Shown here one piece after another: positions 43,933-55,352 of a stretch of 64,000 nt of DNA (its first letter is position 1; every line of letters starts with the position of its first letter). Both the position numbers and the translations under genes were made by a program. This DNA is from Paulinella micropora (taxonomy: Eukaryota > Cercozoa > Imbricatea > Euglyphida): positions 184,789 through 248,788 of the forward strand of contig BJOX01000153.1 in the NCBI GenBank assembly GCA_009731375.1. Direction: 5' to 3'. The notes beneath the pieces were generated by a model. It had not been told where the DNA came from and did no database searches. It worked only from the letters and a program-made list of their open reading frames with translations.

Positions 43933-44370
43933 ATGATTAGGTGCAACCACCATGCTAGCCACGTGGTGTTTTGCCGGGGTCGTGTTTTGATGATTGAGGG
44001 CGAAAGGTGGGAGGCCTTGCAGACAGCGCGGTTGGTCCCTGTGGAGCTGGCTCCGAAAAGCATGGCGCGGATCTGCCGTCAGGTCAGCGCAGACTATCTC
44101 TTGTGGCTCATGCCTAGCCCGCCCAGCCCGCCCAGCCCGCTAGCGCGGGCTGGAGGGGACAAGGCAGGGGGGCTCGGGGGGCAGCCTGCCCCCCGCCAGC
44201 CTGCACCACGGGACAGTGACTGTAGGGCGTGCCTGATTGACAGCGAACACAACGTGCAATTTCTGACGACTGCCCAGCTGCGGACAATCTTTGGAATTAT
44301 CCCTCCTGTCTTCGAGCCGGAGCACAGCCCCGAGCCCTCTGGCGCGCAGCCAGCCGGCGCCGAGGGCTGA
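43933..44370 (+). CDS. Hypothetical protein with hairpin-encoded linker
   Basis: Start ATG 43933, 145 residues, uninterrupted. The N-terminal half has HHASHVVFCRGRVLMIEG. A Pro/Ser/Gly-rich linker at residues about 57-90 coincides with GC hairpin repeats (44132-44151). The C-terminal half has a CRAC pair and a hydrophobic helix (LTTAQLRTIFGIIPPVF). The stop TGA lies inside the repeated 3' motif gagggctgagcttttattaaag. The linker suggests that a hairpin element was inserted in frame. A short zinc-binding role is possible, but the family is not recognised. Confidence 0.5.
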   Translation: MIRCNHHASHVVFCRGRVLMIEGERWEALQTARLVPVELAPKSMARICRQVSADYLLWLMPSPPSPPSPLARAGGDKAGGLGGQPAPRQPAPRDSDCRACLIDSEHNVQFLTTAQLRTIFGIIPPVFEPEHSPEPSGAQPAGAEG

Positions 44371-44689
44371 GCTTTTATTAAAGAACGAATAGCAATTTCT
44401 TTTGGCAGCCCGCCGGAATGTGGAGAGATGGAAGAACTACTGAAACAGAGACGCTGTGTTTCAGCCTTAAGCGGCTGCTACCGGAAAAGAGTTTAAAAAA
44501 AGGGAAATTTCAGAGAATTTCTTTAACACAACGACAATGGTAGCAGGTTGGAAAGGGAGTTTGTGGAAAAATGGAGATCTCTGGAAGCGCCGATGAAAAA
44601 AAAAACATATCTTTTCTACAGCGGCCAACAATTCTCTCCCCCCCTCCCTTTCCCCCCGGCCGCGCACTCATTCGCGAAAGCACACACGC

Positions 44690-44722
<33 letters not shown>

Positions 44723-45095
44723 CCCCCCCCCCCCCCCCCCCCCCNNNNNNNNNNAAACACACGTCATATTTCAAAGTAAAAGAGTGCTGCGCTTGTAAGT
44801 CTCTGTTGAGTTTATTTGTTTTGTTTTTGTTTTTTTTTGTAGACATGACTTTGCTTCACCGAAGCTCTGATATCGGCTCGCGAGGGCTACAGATCGCGCC
44901 TAAGCATGCTTGGGCAGACTCTAGCGCGCTGGGGACAGAACGCACCAGGAATCTCCGACTGCACGCGCCGCGTTCTGCGCTTGTATGAACAAGTTGTGTT
45001 GTTATTTAATTAAAAAAGAAAACATGGACTTTTGAAAAAAGATGCACATGCCATCCCCGCACCTCATGGCCCTTTTCACGGAGTTTTGTGGACTA
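44371..45095. other. No convincing gene; homopolymers and gap
   Basis: Short frames on the plus strand (44416-44630) include FVEKWRSLEAPMKKKTYLF, but no start or family is evident. G and C runs surround a gap at 44745-44754. A T-rich stretch follows. This may hold remnants of a small gene. Confidence 0.35.
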
Positions 45096-46426
45096 TCAAA
45101 TCAAAACACTATCGCGTGTTCCTGGCTTAGCCGGGGGGTATAGCTCAATGACGTAGCAGTTGCTAGTAAGTTGCGCGAGTGTTTTCATGGGCTTTTGTGT
45201 GACTTCTTCACAAACCGTCTTCGAAACTTCTGGTTTGTCAGCTACCTCTGGGCGCTTTGCTAAGTAATCGTTGACATAGTATTACCACTTCCCCAGCGGA
45301 CCGCGAAACTCAGGACTCGTATCAGTCGTGCAAAGTTCGTGCCTTGCCAAGGCCTGCGCGAAGCAGCGGTTGGCCCGGTTCTCTTCACGCGCGTCTGCCG
45401 TAAAATTCAGCTGAAACACGCCGTAAGCAAAAGCCCGCGCCAAGCCCGTGTTGATTGTCGACGATGCGACAGTCTCGATAAAGTCTTCGAGTTCAACCTG
45501 TGCCTTCGCTAGCGATGGCGCGTGCATGTCGCAGCCCGCCCCGTACACCTCTACTTTTAAGGAACGAAAATTCGTGAGCTTGTCTTTCTCATTTTCATAC
45601 AGCTTCTTAAAGGTATTTAGGACACACACGTCACGTTGGCCGGCGCGTTTATTATCCAGGATGTCGCCGCCGACGTCGACTATAATAACTTCAAAATCTT
45701 GACTCTGAAAACGCTGCTGAAGAAAACGCAGCAATCGTCGGTACGCCGTTTGGTACTTAGGGTCGCTACCTTTCTGTGTAGAAGGAAACATCCACGCTTC
45801 CGGTACAGGGAGACCTTGTGGGCGGCGATCGCCTCCTGAACCAAGGAACAGTAGCCAAAGCTTGAATTTTGTAGCTGGGTCTTCAGATTTTTCGTTTCGG
45901 GCACCAACTCCTTGAATTCTGCATCGATCAGTTTTATCATATCCTTTCGTGCACGAGGCGTGACCCGAAAAGGTTGGTTGGCCTCCTCAACCTGGGCCGA
46001 CCTATCACTCTTCATTTTTTTCATCCACAAGGTCGCCTGTGCAGAACCTAGCGCCCCCCTTTCTATTTTTGGTGGTTTGTCGCGAGTCTTCCCTCCGTCT
46101 TGCATGTTTTTCATGTAATCATCAGGAAAATACCCGGCGGTCATGGTCAGCCATGTATGTTCGGGTACGGAGTCCTTCTTCTTCGCTTCCTTCTTCTGAG
46201 CACACTGCACAGAGCCAATCACAGTGCGCAGCATGGCCGCATGGTAGTCACCTCCCCCGCCGGCTCCTATGACTATGTGCGTTTTGGGGCCGTCCGACCT
46301 GGCCTCGATTCTTTCCACAAGTTTCCGAAATTCAACCCAGGGCGCTGTAGTCTTTGTCTCCATAGGAGCTTTGGGAATAACGGGCTTGTCGCATGTTTCG
46401 CAATTTTCGAAACACTGGTGGCTCAT
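45096..46426 (-). pseudogene. DUF1152-like protein, frameshifted and interrupted
   Basis: From ATG 46426 (MSHQCFENCETC). Residues about 55-70 carry IVIGAGGGGDYHAAML, the glycine-rich nucleotide-binding-like start typical of DUF1152 proteins. After a frameshift near 45780-45830 comes VIIVDVGGDIL, then VEVYGAGCDMHA, matching the family's second and third glycine/aspartate motifs. An in-frame TAA at 45282-45284 is followed by 61 coding-like codons (YYVNDYLAKRPEVADKP) to TGA 45096. DUF1152 proteins have no established function; a role in small-molecule or nucleotide metabolism is only suggested by the motifs. The intact product would be about 440 residues. The two N-terminal CxxC-like cysteines are unusual. 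Confidence 0.6.
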
Positions 46427-46544
46427 CACAAAAAACTTTTCCTCCCCGAGGTAAACACTTTTTCCTTTCTTTTCTGTGTTAAGAGAATAGTGAGCCAAGA
46501 GGAGGAGGGGAGGGAGGAGGAGGAGGAAAGACAAAAGTTTAGGG

Positions 46545-46730
46545 GGGGGCACCCCCCCCCCCCCCCCCCCCCCTCCCCCCCCCCGCACCCCCCCCCCCCC
46601 CCCCCCCCCCGCCCCCNNNNNNNNNNNNNNNNNNNNNNNNNNNNNNNNNNNNNNNNNNNNNNNNNNNNNNNNNNNNNNNNNNNNNNNNNNNNNCCCCCCC
46701 CCCCCCCCCTCCCCTTTGCAAAAGCTACAT
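46545..46730. repeat. Poly-C tract and gap between divergent genes
   Basis: C runs flank a 77-base gap (46617-46693) between the DUF1152-like gene and the Kelch gene, so both promoters are uncertain. Confidence 0.8.
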
Positions 46731-48499
46731 GTCACCCAGAAAGAGAGCCGCGCCTGTCGTCGCCGTCGTATCCCAGGGCTCCACTAGCCTGGACGAGGAC
46801 GAAGAAGCCCAGCCCGCTGGCCCCGCAGAGGGAGCTGGCCTTCGAGGGGCTTGCCCTTCTACTTTGTTGCCGCGGTCTGCACAGCCGCCGCTCGTCGTCG
46901 TGAACCCGTCTGCTGTGGAGCTCTACAAATCCTTGCTGCGCCTCGTGGACCAGCTGGCGCAGCTCCCCGACGCCCGCTATGGCCCTGCCCCGGCCCAACC
47001 AGAGCGGCACAGCGCTTTCTCCTTCACCTTGGAACACCAGCCAGCAGAGGACGCCCCGAGCCCACGACGGCTGGCTGAGCCCGCTCCCCGGCCAGCGCGA
47101 CTGAGGCTCCGGGGCCTGCGCTCACGCTGGCCGAGTCTCGCGAGCGCCGGCAGTGAAGCCCGCGCGCGCGTAGCAGACCAGATTGCTCGGCGCCAACATG
47201 ACATGCAGGGGCTGGAGCAAGAGGCCGCGGCGTTGTGCCTGCGCATGGACGCGAGCTCCGACGACCAGGAGACCGAACTCTGCAAGCAACTCTACGCCCT
47301 GCGCAGAATGATCGGCCAGCACAAGCAGGCCTTGCAGGCGCTCTGCTCGCAGGCCCACGTCGACGTCGACGTCGAAGCCGAACACGTTAGCTCCTGTCTA
47401 GAGATCTCCAGGGCACCCGACCTCGCCCAAGTAAGCCGCGAAAAAAAGAGCCTGCCCCGCCTGCAGCCCGAGCCACGGGCGCTGTACGTCTTTGGCGGCT
47501 TCGGCGGCGCCCCCGGCCAAAGGGCCCTGCTAGACACCGTTCACTTCTACCCGGGGGGCCTGTTGCTACCCAAGCCTTCCAATCCCGCAGCCCGCGCTAG
47601 CGGGCAGGGCTGGCAGGAAGCAAGCTGCAGGCTCCTCACCCCGCGCTCACACGCAGCGTGTGCCTCTGTTGACGGCATACTATATGTTTTAGGCGGCGTA
47701 GACAACAACCACGAACCCCTGTGTACCATGGAACGTGTCTACACCAGCCCGCCAACGTGGGCCGAAGGGGGCTGCAGCGCTGCTTAGGCAGGGGGGGCGT
47801 GCTGCCCAGCACGCTGGGTTTGCTGGGCGCGGTGGCCGCTTCTATCGAGGACCACAGCCTCCTGGTAGCGGGCGGAATCGCTCGCGGCGCCATCACGCCC
47901 AACGTGGCGCGCTACGACTGTGCGACCAACCGCTGGGAAAACCTGCAACCGATGGCCCGCGCGCGAGCCTATTCGGGCGGGGCGGTTCTTCAAATCAAAA
48001 ACCAAGCGCGGTTCTTCGTGTGTGGAGGCAAGGGCCCCGGCGATCAAGTCCTGGATTCCATGGAGTACTACGACCAACCACCCAGCGCTGGAGCCCCGCC
48101 GCGGCCCTCCAAATCTCCAGGTGGGGCTGTTCAGCCGCCGTGTTGGAAGGTCACGGTGTCTACGCCATTGCCGGACGGGACCTCGCGGGGCGGGTGCTGT
48201 CCACCGTTGAGCGCTACGACCTTGCACACGACAGCTGGCAAGAAGTGGCGCCCCTCCTCGAACCCCGCGAAGACGCTTGCGCCGCCGTGTGGGGCGACTT
48301 GATTTACGTGTTGGGCGGTGTCAACGCACGCGGTGTGCCTCTCGCGTCGGTGGAGTGCTATGATCCCGAAAGCAACGCCTGGCACCCGTGCCCCGACCTG
48401 CCGCTCGCGCGCGCCCTTGCTAACTGTGCCGTCACGGGTGGCTTGCCGCCCCCCAAACCCTCCTACTCTCTCCCCCCAGCCCGCGCCAGCGGGCTGTGA
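46729..48499 (+). pseudogene. Kelch-repeat protein with N-terminal coiled region, two frameshifts
   Basis: ATG 46729 (MSPRKRAAPVV). Residues 60-210 are helical and probably coiled (QIARRQHDMQGLEQEAA, YALRRMIGQHKQALQALC). Kelch repeats start near residue 245 (ALYVFGGFGG) and continue through GILYVLGGVDNNHEP. The frame must shift near 47760 to read SLLVAGGIA, NVARYDCATNRWENLQPM and FFVCGGKGPGD, and again near 48120 to read GVYAIAGRD, VERYDLAHDSWQEVAPL and YVLGGVNARG, VECYDPESNAWHPCPDLP. At least five blades are visible. No BTB domain is seen. Viral Kelch proteins often act as ubiquitin ligase adaptors, so a link to the USP gene is conceivable. The stop at 48497-48499 overlaps a GC hairpin. Confidence 0.75.
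48478..48497. terminator. GC hairpin at the Kelch stop codon
   Basis: Perfect CAGCCCGC-gcca-GCGGGCTG whose last base is the first base of the TGA stop. A similar stem (GCCCGC-gcta-GCGGGC, 47590-47605) lies inside the coding region. Confidence 0.55.
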
Positions 48500-48702
48500 G
48501 GATGGGAAGGTCAATAATAATATTTAAAAAAAAAATCAAGTGCTGAAAAGCCTTTTTGCGGCGGAGAGAAAGCTGTGCTCGGTCCCCGGCGTAAAAATGG
48601 TCAAAAAAATTCCAGGCGGGAACCAAATCTGCGATCACAAGCGTGTTTGGTTCCTTTTAGTTTCCTGTTTTTATTCATAAAAACACAAGCGGAATTTAAT
48701 AG

Positions 48703-49920
48703 TCAGGGTTTGGGCTCACGAATCGGCTTGCCACATTTGGGACAGATCCTAGCCTTTGCGCAAATACTGTCGTACATATCCAGCACCCAGTCGATTCCTT
48801 CTTGTTGTGCAGCGGGAATCGTTTCCCTTAACATTTGCTTGGCCTTGCGCACAAGTTCCTCGTTGAGTATGTGCGCATGAGTTCCCGGATAGTTAACTCC
48901 GGCGAACAATACCGGGTAGCGGTAGGTTAACCAATCCTCCTTATCTTCGAGCCGAATGCGCTGAGCGCTGCAATGACATTCACGCGCCGTTCCTTGCTTT
49001 CATTAACTGCTGTACACAGGAGCTCATCAACCTTGTCTAATGCGCCTTTGAATTCGCTCAGCATATCCTTCTTATTCTCCCACTGTTGTTCGCCTTGTAG
49101 ACGCCATTTCAGTGAATTCATTTTATGTTGTGACTTTGCGCTCTCATCTTGTGGTGACTGCTGGCACCATTCCTGCACTTTTTGCCAGACACCACTCAGT
49201 TGGGCAAGCTCTTTTCGCTCCGCGGGCGTTGTGAGTATTTGGTCGCTTATTACCTCTGTACACGTCTGCAACTCTTGGAGAAATTTCAATACTTCGTCCG
49301 GCCAAAGAGTGTGTCGCAGCTTGGGCAGCTTGCATACGTCCACAACATATCTTGCAGGTTTGTGTTGAAAGCCCAGCTCCTTCTCAAATGCCTCCACCAC
49401 AGACGTCCAAGCGGGCTCTAGATGTGTCATTACAAACGTCTGTTCGCGGTTAAGGTGGTACAGCTTTTTCCTTACGTTTAGAAGCAGCACTTGCACGGCC
49501 GTCAAGATTCTTCCTCATGTACTCTCGAGCGCTGACCATTCTTTGGGAATTAGGAACACACGAGTCGTGGCACTTGACGCTCCCTCCTCATCGACTGGCT
49601 TGACCGATGCGAACATAGTCGTCTGCACAAGAGCAGGCTGATTGGTGTCCTCATTTGTAAATTCGAGATTGGTGAAACATTGGTATTTCCAAGTCAACTT
49701 AACCTCGGGAAAAACATCCGACAAAGAATTTGCCAGACATGTCAGCCACTTGCTCTGTTCTTGTTCCGATTTGGCATTTAGCTTCAAGGGCCATAAATCA
49801 ATCTCGTCGTCAGGAAACCAGGTCGACACTCCTTCACTTCTCTCTCCTGGCCGGCCTCTCAGCAAGGGCCGGCGCTCCGCTGGTACCGCACGCTGACCAA
49901 TTTATTACTATACCAGACAT
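48703..49920 (-). pseudogene. Hypothetical helical protein with C-terminal zinc pair, interrupted
   Basis: A start at ATG 49920 (MSGIVINWSACG) needs an early frame change near 49850. The main frame then runs WFPDDEIDLWPLKLN to an in-frame TGA (49515-49517) and continues in the same frame (VQVLLLNVRKKLYHL, EQTFVMTHLEPAW) with many helices to about 48965. One more shift leads to EDWLTYRYPVLFAG and the C-terminal CPKCGKPI, ending at 48703. The CxxC pair suggests zinc binding. The QTFVMTH region resembles motifs in the genes at 19.7 and 24.0 kb. Function unknown. Composition is balanced in GC, like the helicase. Confidence 0.5.
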
Positions 49921-50351
49921 TCATGGGGGGGGGGGGGATAGTGGAAAGGAAACAGCGGCGCTCACAAACGCTCTTTCCTTTCCCTCTTCCCCCTCCCCCT
50001 CCTCCTCCTCTCTGCTCCCCTCTCTACCCCCCGCGTGCCAGCCGGTGAGATACTCCCCCCGAACGGACGATTTCTGGTACAAGTATTAAATAAAATTTGT
50101 AAGAGACTGCCTCCAGCCCGCTGGCGCAAGGCTAGCTCAGGACTTGATTGAGGCAGTTGCAGCGCCAGCATGATCAGAGCTTACACTGCTCATTTTCCAT
50201 TTTTAATAGTATTTTCCAGCACGGGCCCGCGCCCGTCTTCAGCCCCGCGCGCTAGCGAGCTTCTGATGGGCGCGATGAGGAGGAGCCGGGCGGAGCAAAG
50301 AAGAGAGAGAGAGAGAGAGTCTGAGAGAGAGAGAGAGAGCGAAGGGCTGTG
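49921..50351. other. Intergenic stretch with hairpin remnant and GA repeats
   Basis: Contains a G run (49925-49937), a weak GC stem (agcccgctggcgcaaggct, 50115), a GC-rich palindromic region near 50222-50252 and GA dinucleotides (50303-50338). No gene is convincing. Confidence 0.4.
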
Positions 50352-50543
50352 TTAGGTTTTTTCTAACCAGCCAGGCTCGTGGATCACGCAATAGAGATTG
50401 TCGTCCAGTGCTTGTGCACAGCAGCCGTCCTGCCCGCAGATGGGCAGCGAGGGCCGCGTCTTCGCCAGCAAGAGACCCGATATAAACGAAAGCAGCTCCT
50501 CCTCGCCTTGGCCCCCTACTGAATCCGGTGCTGACGCTCCTGT
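50352..50543 (-). pseudogene. Small cysteine-rich protein fragment
   Basis: A minus-strand frame reads TGASAPDSVGG, ELLSFISGLLLAKTRP, then ICGQDGCCAQALDDNLYCV and ends at TAA 50352-50354. A TAG (50544-50546) lies directly upstream, with a hydrophobic stretch (VVLRLLLVCFGL) before it in the same frame, so a signal peptide may be separated by one stop. About 63 residues after the stop. Family not recognised. Confidence 0.35.
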
Positions 50544-50624
50544 CTATAAACCAAAGCACACAAGCAGAAGCCTAAGTACTACGACAGACAATCATTCATT
50601 TCGCACGCGAAAAGGAGGCGGGAG

Positions 50625-50662
50625 AGAGAGAGAATGAGAGAGAGAGAGAGAGAGAGAGAGAA
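50625..50662. repeat. GA dinucleotide microsatellite
   Basis: A run of GA dinucleotides with few interruptions, upstream of the 51-kb gene. Confidence 0.85.
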
Positions 50663-51058
50663 AACCTGTTCTTGCGCAGACATCCCAGAGAAGAATTTCT
50701 TTTGTGTGTGTGTGCTTGTTTGGTCTCACGTGCTAGGTGGTTTTGTTACACACAAACCAAGGGGGGGGGGGTGCCCCCCCCCCCCCCCCCCTTTTTTGTN
50801 NNNNNNNNNGTGTCCTAACCCCCAACGCGATAAGTCCGCGGGGGGGGAAGGGGGGGAGGGGTCAGAGCACACCGGAGTTTTGCATCCCTTTGTCTGTAAT
50901 TATAAGCAAGGATCTTGCTGAAATCAGTGGTCATAATATTCTCCCTTTGAAAAGGTCCCGCCGGCGCCGGCTTTCCTAACCACCTCTCCGGCGGGCACCC
51001 CCCCCCTCCCTCTCTTTGCATTGTGTGTGTGTGTGTACAAGAAAACGCAGCTCCAGGA

Positions 51059-52947
51059 ATGCCCATCGAGTTTGTCGCACAAGAGCCGCGCGCAGACGAC
51101 GCACCCTTGCCAGAGCTGGGCTTGGACCTGATCAGCCTGGAGCAGGAAATCCGCCGGGATGACGACGGCACCCTGGGGGCCAGGCCGTGGGCTAGGCAGA
51201 CGGCGCCGCTGCTTAGAACGCTGCTCGGCAGGGACGATTTCTTGCAGTGGTGCCGCGGCCAGGACGCGGAACAAGGCGCCGGGCCCGACTCCACGGTCAC
51301 CAGGCTGCGCGCTTTAGCGTCCAGGCTGGAAACATACGAGGTGTCCGTCGTCAGGGGGTGCTGGGAGGTGTGTGCGCTGCTGGATAACCTGGCCCTGCTG
51401 ATGACAGCGCTGGCTAGCGCGACCGAGCGCTTCAGTCACCTGGACGGGCTGCTGAGCCTGGGCCTGCAGCTATCGTATACCATGGTCCCCGACGAGGAGT
51501 TGGCCAGAAGTAACCCCATAGCGCTAGGCCTCGTCGCTCACCTCCACCCCTTCTCGCGCGTCGTCCGGGCGGCGGACGGGCTGGCGCACAGTATCGCACG
51601 TGCGCCCCCTGCCCCCGCGGCGCTCCCCGCCCGTGCAAGACGGGGGGGCGCGGCAGGGCCCGCCAAGAGGCGCAAGATCGTCGAGCCCCAGACCTTCAGC
51701 GTCGCGGGCTCGAGCGAGCAGCTGGGCGCCTTTGCCGACACGATCGAGATGTTCTTAACGACCAAGAGCTTGGCGGCGCTGAAGGCGCGCATCAAGGAAT
51801 TCAGAGATCTGCTCGAATGGGAACCGCGCGCGGAGGTATCTGAGGAGGTGCGGAAACTGCTCAAGCGTTCCTCGGGGCTGTACGCAAACCTATACGTAGC
51901 CTCCGCGTGTTTGCAAGCGGCGGGCGCGGTTTGCGCTATGGCGTCGGCCCCCGTCGTAACGCAGAATCGCGCTCTGACCGCGGCCCTGGTACCCGCGACG
52001 CAGTTGCAGAACCAGTTTATTGACGCTGGCGCGAACATGGCGTTACGCCAGCGCAGGCTGCGAATACTGTACCAAATCGCCCGGCTGTGGGCCGAGGCCG
52101 GGGACTGCGCGCCCGAGCAGTTGGTCGGGCTGTACCGAACCTCTCTGCCGGCCTGTTCCGTGTTTCTGTGCCCTGTCACCAAAGCGCCCCAAACCAAGGA
52201 CCGCGAGGCCTTTTTGTTGCAGGGCGACGACGAGACAGAGCGTAGGAGGCTGGCGGTGTTCCATTTGCTACCTGGCCTAGGTGTGTTTGGCAGACATGTG
52301 CGGTGCTACCGCACCGTCGCCGTCGCCAACGGGCTGCCAGTTGCGGCAGACTCGGGCGCGCTGTCCTACTACTACTCCTCGGGCAGGCTTACATTGCTGC
52401 GCAACCGGACAACGGGCAGGCTGTTCATGCCCGTGATCGGATCGGCAGCGGCCTGGTATTTCGACGGGACAGAGACGCTGTTGCGTGGGCTGACTCTTGC
52501 GCGGCTCGCCGGCGACGCGTTGTGGACAATGAGCAAGCTCACGTGCCTGGAGGCCAAGGCCTCGGAGCGTTTGCAAGAACTGCCCGCCAGCCTCGCGCGA
52601 GCAGACCCAGCGGGGCGGCCCGACTTTGTCGAGGCGGCGGAGCGCCTGTGTGTGCTGCCGCCCTCTGTTATCAATGGCGTGTGTTTCTGCCGGGAGTATA
52701 CCCGTGCACTGCGCTTTCGGCTGGACGGCCGCTCAGTCGTGCTGAAGGGCGCCCTGCCCGGCAAATGGCGCCAGGACGGCAAGTCCTACGCCCACCGCCA
52801 GATCTCGTGGTTCGGGGCCACGCCGCTGCAGGCGTGCCGCAGTGCGACGACAACGACAACGTGCGCGCCTGCCGGCCGGCGGAAAGGGCCGAGTCTTGCA
52901 AGGCCTTGCTGGGGGCCTGGTTGCGGAGGAACGATCCGTCAAAGTAG
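51059..52947 (+). pseudogene. Large GC-rich hypothetical protein, one frameshift
   Basis: ATG 51059 (MPIEFVAQEPRADD) after a GT microsatellite. About 595 residues stay in one frame. The protein is mostly helical in the first half, with a basic cluster (PAKRRKIVEPQ) near residue 200 that could be a nuclear localisation signal. A more beta-like second half follows (GVFGRHVRCYRTVAVANGLP, GRLFMPVIGSAAAWYFDG). Near 52840 a one-base change is needed to reach the frame CDDNDNVRACRPAERAESC ending at TAG 52945-52947. No family recognised. Its size and position would suit a structural or DNA-associated protein, but that is a guess. Confidence 0.55.
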
Positions 52948-53057
52948 CGCTCGTGGTCGACGCCCTGGCCTGCTGGAAGGAGCTGGAGGAAGTCGACGCG
53001 AGGAAGTGCACGGACGAGGGGACGGCGCAGCTCTTTGCCTTGGGTACAAGCTTGGCC

Positions 53058-53088
<31 letters not shown>

Positions 53089-53213
53089 GTATTGGCGCTG
53101 CCCCCGGCGCGGGCGAGGGGGGGACGAGGGAGGTCGGTCTCGACTAATAACGCTAGGGATTTGGATCTGTCTAGCGTGTGGGGAAATCTGTGTTGAGCTC
53201 AAGGTATGTTGGC

Positions 53214-53256
53214 TGGATATATATATGTATATATATATGTATATATATATATATAT
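53214..53256 (+). promoter_or_regulatory. TA-rich tract upstream of the 53-kb gene
   Basis: Alternating tatatatgtatat sequence ends 17 bases before ATG 53273, at a spacing that would suit a core promoter. A similar TA tract sits between convergent genes at 959-987, so the sequence alone is not diagnostic. Confidence 0.35.
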
Positions 53257-53272
53257 TCAAAGACAAAAAGTC

Positions 53273-55231
53273 ATGGCAGACGCCAAGAAGGACGGGAAGG
53301 TTTTTGTGAAGCTCCAGCCCCTCCCAGTCGAAGCTTTCAAGAAGGCTCTAGCAGAAGCACAAACGAAAGAGCGAACCACACTTTTTTTAATCCGGAACCC
53401 TGTCGGATTATTCTGGTGCCGTGTTTCAGTTGGACCCGAAGAAGGCGACGAGCAGTATGTCAAATTCGGGGAAGGGGTCAATTATGGCCCAGAGGACGAA
53501 TGGACTCCGCTAGAAATCACGTCTGAGGCAATTACCCGCGCCCTGCTGGAAATTGCGTTTCGAGTCCGGTTTCTTGGTTATGACACCATTAAGTCCAAAG
53601 AGATGAGCAAGCGCACAAACCCCTCCTCTTCGTCGTCGTCGTCGTCGTCGTCGTCGTCAAGCAGTTCGGGGCGCTTGCCCAAAAAAAGCAAGGTGCAGAA
53701 AGGCCGAGAGGAAGTAGACTGGGATGCCACGTCTTCTCAAATTGCGGCCGAAACGAAAGCAGCAGCAGCGGCGGCCCTCCCGGCTCGTCGCACCAGTTCT
53801 TCCCGTTCACGGACCCGAGCTCGATGCCCGAGACGTTGCTGCGCGCGAGCCTGGTGAACACGGATTTTTTGCTGAAGCACACGTACGTCAAGGTGAACAA
53901 GGACGAGGCGACAGGCGAGGAATGGCTGCAGCTGGCGCGCTTCGTGGGGCCGGGGCGCAACGCGTACCTGATGCAGCGCCTGCCCTCGATCAAGGAACCC
54001 AACAAGGAGATCGTGACGGTACGCTTTACCCAGCAGCGCCCGTCCTCGGGCGACCGCAAGGCGCCTGCCGCAACTTGGTCATTGCGTCGCCCCCCGCGAC
54101 CGTGGGTTCCTGTGACTTGTTTGTGTCCAAGCACGCGACGGACGAGCAGAAGCAGAGGCTGGGCCGCATGGCGTACGGCTCGTTTGCGAACCCGGCGGAC
54201 TTTGCGCACCGCTACAACATCAACCCGGAGGAAGACTGCCTGCGCCCCGAGCGGATCCAGCGCGGCTTCAGCACGGTCGCGCTCCCATCCAAGGCGGCAC
54301 CCGCACTGCGCGTCGTCAAGGCGGACGGCAGCTCGTACGAGGTCGGGGGTCTGGCTGTGGTGTTTGATCTGTACCTGGACTTTCTGGCCGTGTGGTGTGT
54401 GCTGGATGCGCTCGAGGACCCCGAGAGCGCGCCGCTGGTCTGCCAGGCCATGCCGTGCGTCAACAGCTGCCTGCAGGACATCTCGACCGACATGGGGCTC
54501 AGCCCCGACGCGCAGGGGGTGTACCCGCGCCAGGTGCTCGCCAGGTTTCGCGACGTGGTCATCCGCTCCAAGACGGCCGAGATCAAGGCCATGACGGCGC
54601 TAGAGCGCAAGTCCAACTCGCGCTACATCAAGAACGGCGGCTTCTTCCAGAAGACCGAGTCACAGGGCGGCTCGCAGGAGTTCACGCTCGTGACGCACTG
54701 CAACTACTCCTTCCCGAACGTGGACCTCAGCGCCAGGTACAACAACAAGGGCAAGCCCGCCGGCCCCGGCGGGCCCCAACCCAGCAGCAACTCGTCGGAG
54801 CTGGACTGCAGCAAGCTCAAGTTCACCGAGCTCCTGTTCCGCGACATGCGCCGCGAGTCGCACCCGCTCATGACCGAGGCTGCGGCCATGAAGGCAGTTC
54901 GCAACGGCTCCGTCGTCACCGTGGGCTTTACCATCAGGGCCAGCTTCGACCCCCTGTCCAACGGCGCCTTCTGCCTCAAGCGCGTGCCCAAACTCGTCTG
55001 TGTGTGGGACGCCTCGGGCGCCAGCAAGAAGACCGAGGAACTCGGCAAGCCCTCGGCGCTGCCTGGCTGGGCTGGGAGGGCGGGGGCTTCGCGCCCGACG
55101 AGCTGGACGACGAGCCCGGGCCCAGCAACAGACAGCTGCGCATCGCCAACGTCCCGCACAGTGCCGAGGCCGACCTGCGCAAGCAGCATGCGCTCGAAGA
55201 GGAAGATGAAGCTCTGCTCAGGGACATTTGA
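53273..55231 (+). pseudogene. Large hypothetical protein, three frameshifts
   Basis: ATG 53273 (MADAKKDGKVFVKLQPL). An N-terminal domain of about 110 residues contains TLFLIRNPVGLFWCRVSVG. A Ser run (TCG repeat, 53627-53660) and a basic segment (LPKKSKVQKGREE) follow. A shift near 53775 leads to FFPFTDPSSMPETLLRASL; another near 54065 leads to LVIASPP and the long frame with YIKNGGFFQKTESQGG and VVTVGFTIRASFDPL. A last shift near 55070 leads to RQLRIANVPHSAEADLR, ending at 55231. An intact product would have about 650 residues. I do not recognise the family. The beta-rich second half could be structural, but no capsid jelly-roll motif is evident. Confidence 0.5.
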
Positions 55232-55352
55232 AGCCCAGCGCTAGCAAAAAACGAAAAAAAAAAATCAACGGGAGTTTTGTGTTTTTGCGTTTTTTAAATG
55301 ATTAAACAAGGTAAGGTATTTACTGTCCCGGAGCCTCTTTTCTTAGTCCTAG

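Noticed and set aside
45135-45200. tRNA-Ala-like 5' end (ggggggtatagctcaatga)
   Set aside because: No anticodon arm or TTCGA-type T-loop follows, and the segment is explained as coding sequence of the DUF1152-like protein on the minus strand (CYVIELYPP).
50239-50355. Arg/Glu or Ser/Leu repeat proteins near the GA repeats
   Set aside because: They arise from GA dinucleotide repeats; only the cysteine-containing frame at 50352-50543 looks coding.
53273-55231. Major capsid protein
   Set aside because: Size and beta-rich sequence would fit, but no jelly-roll motif could be recognised, so the name was not applied.
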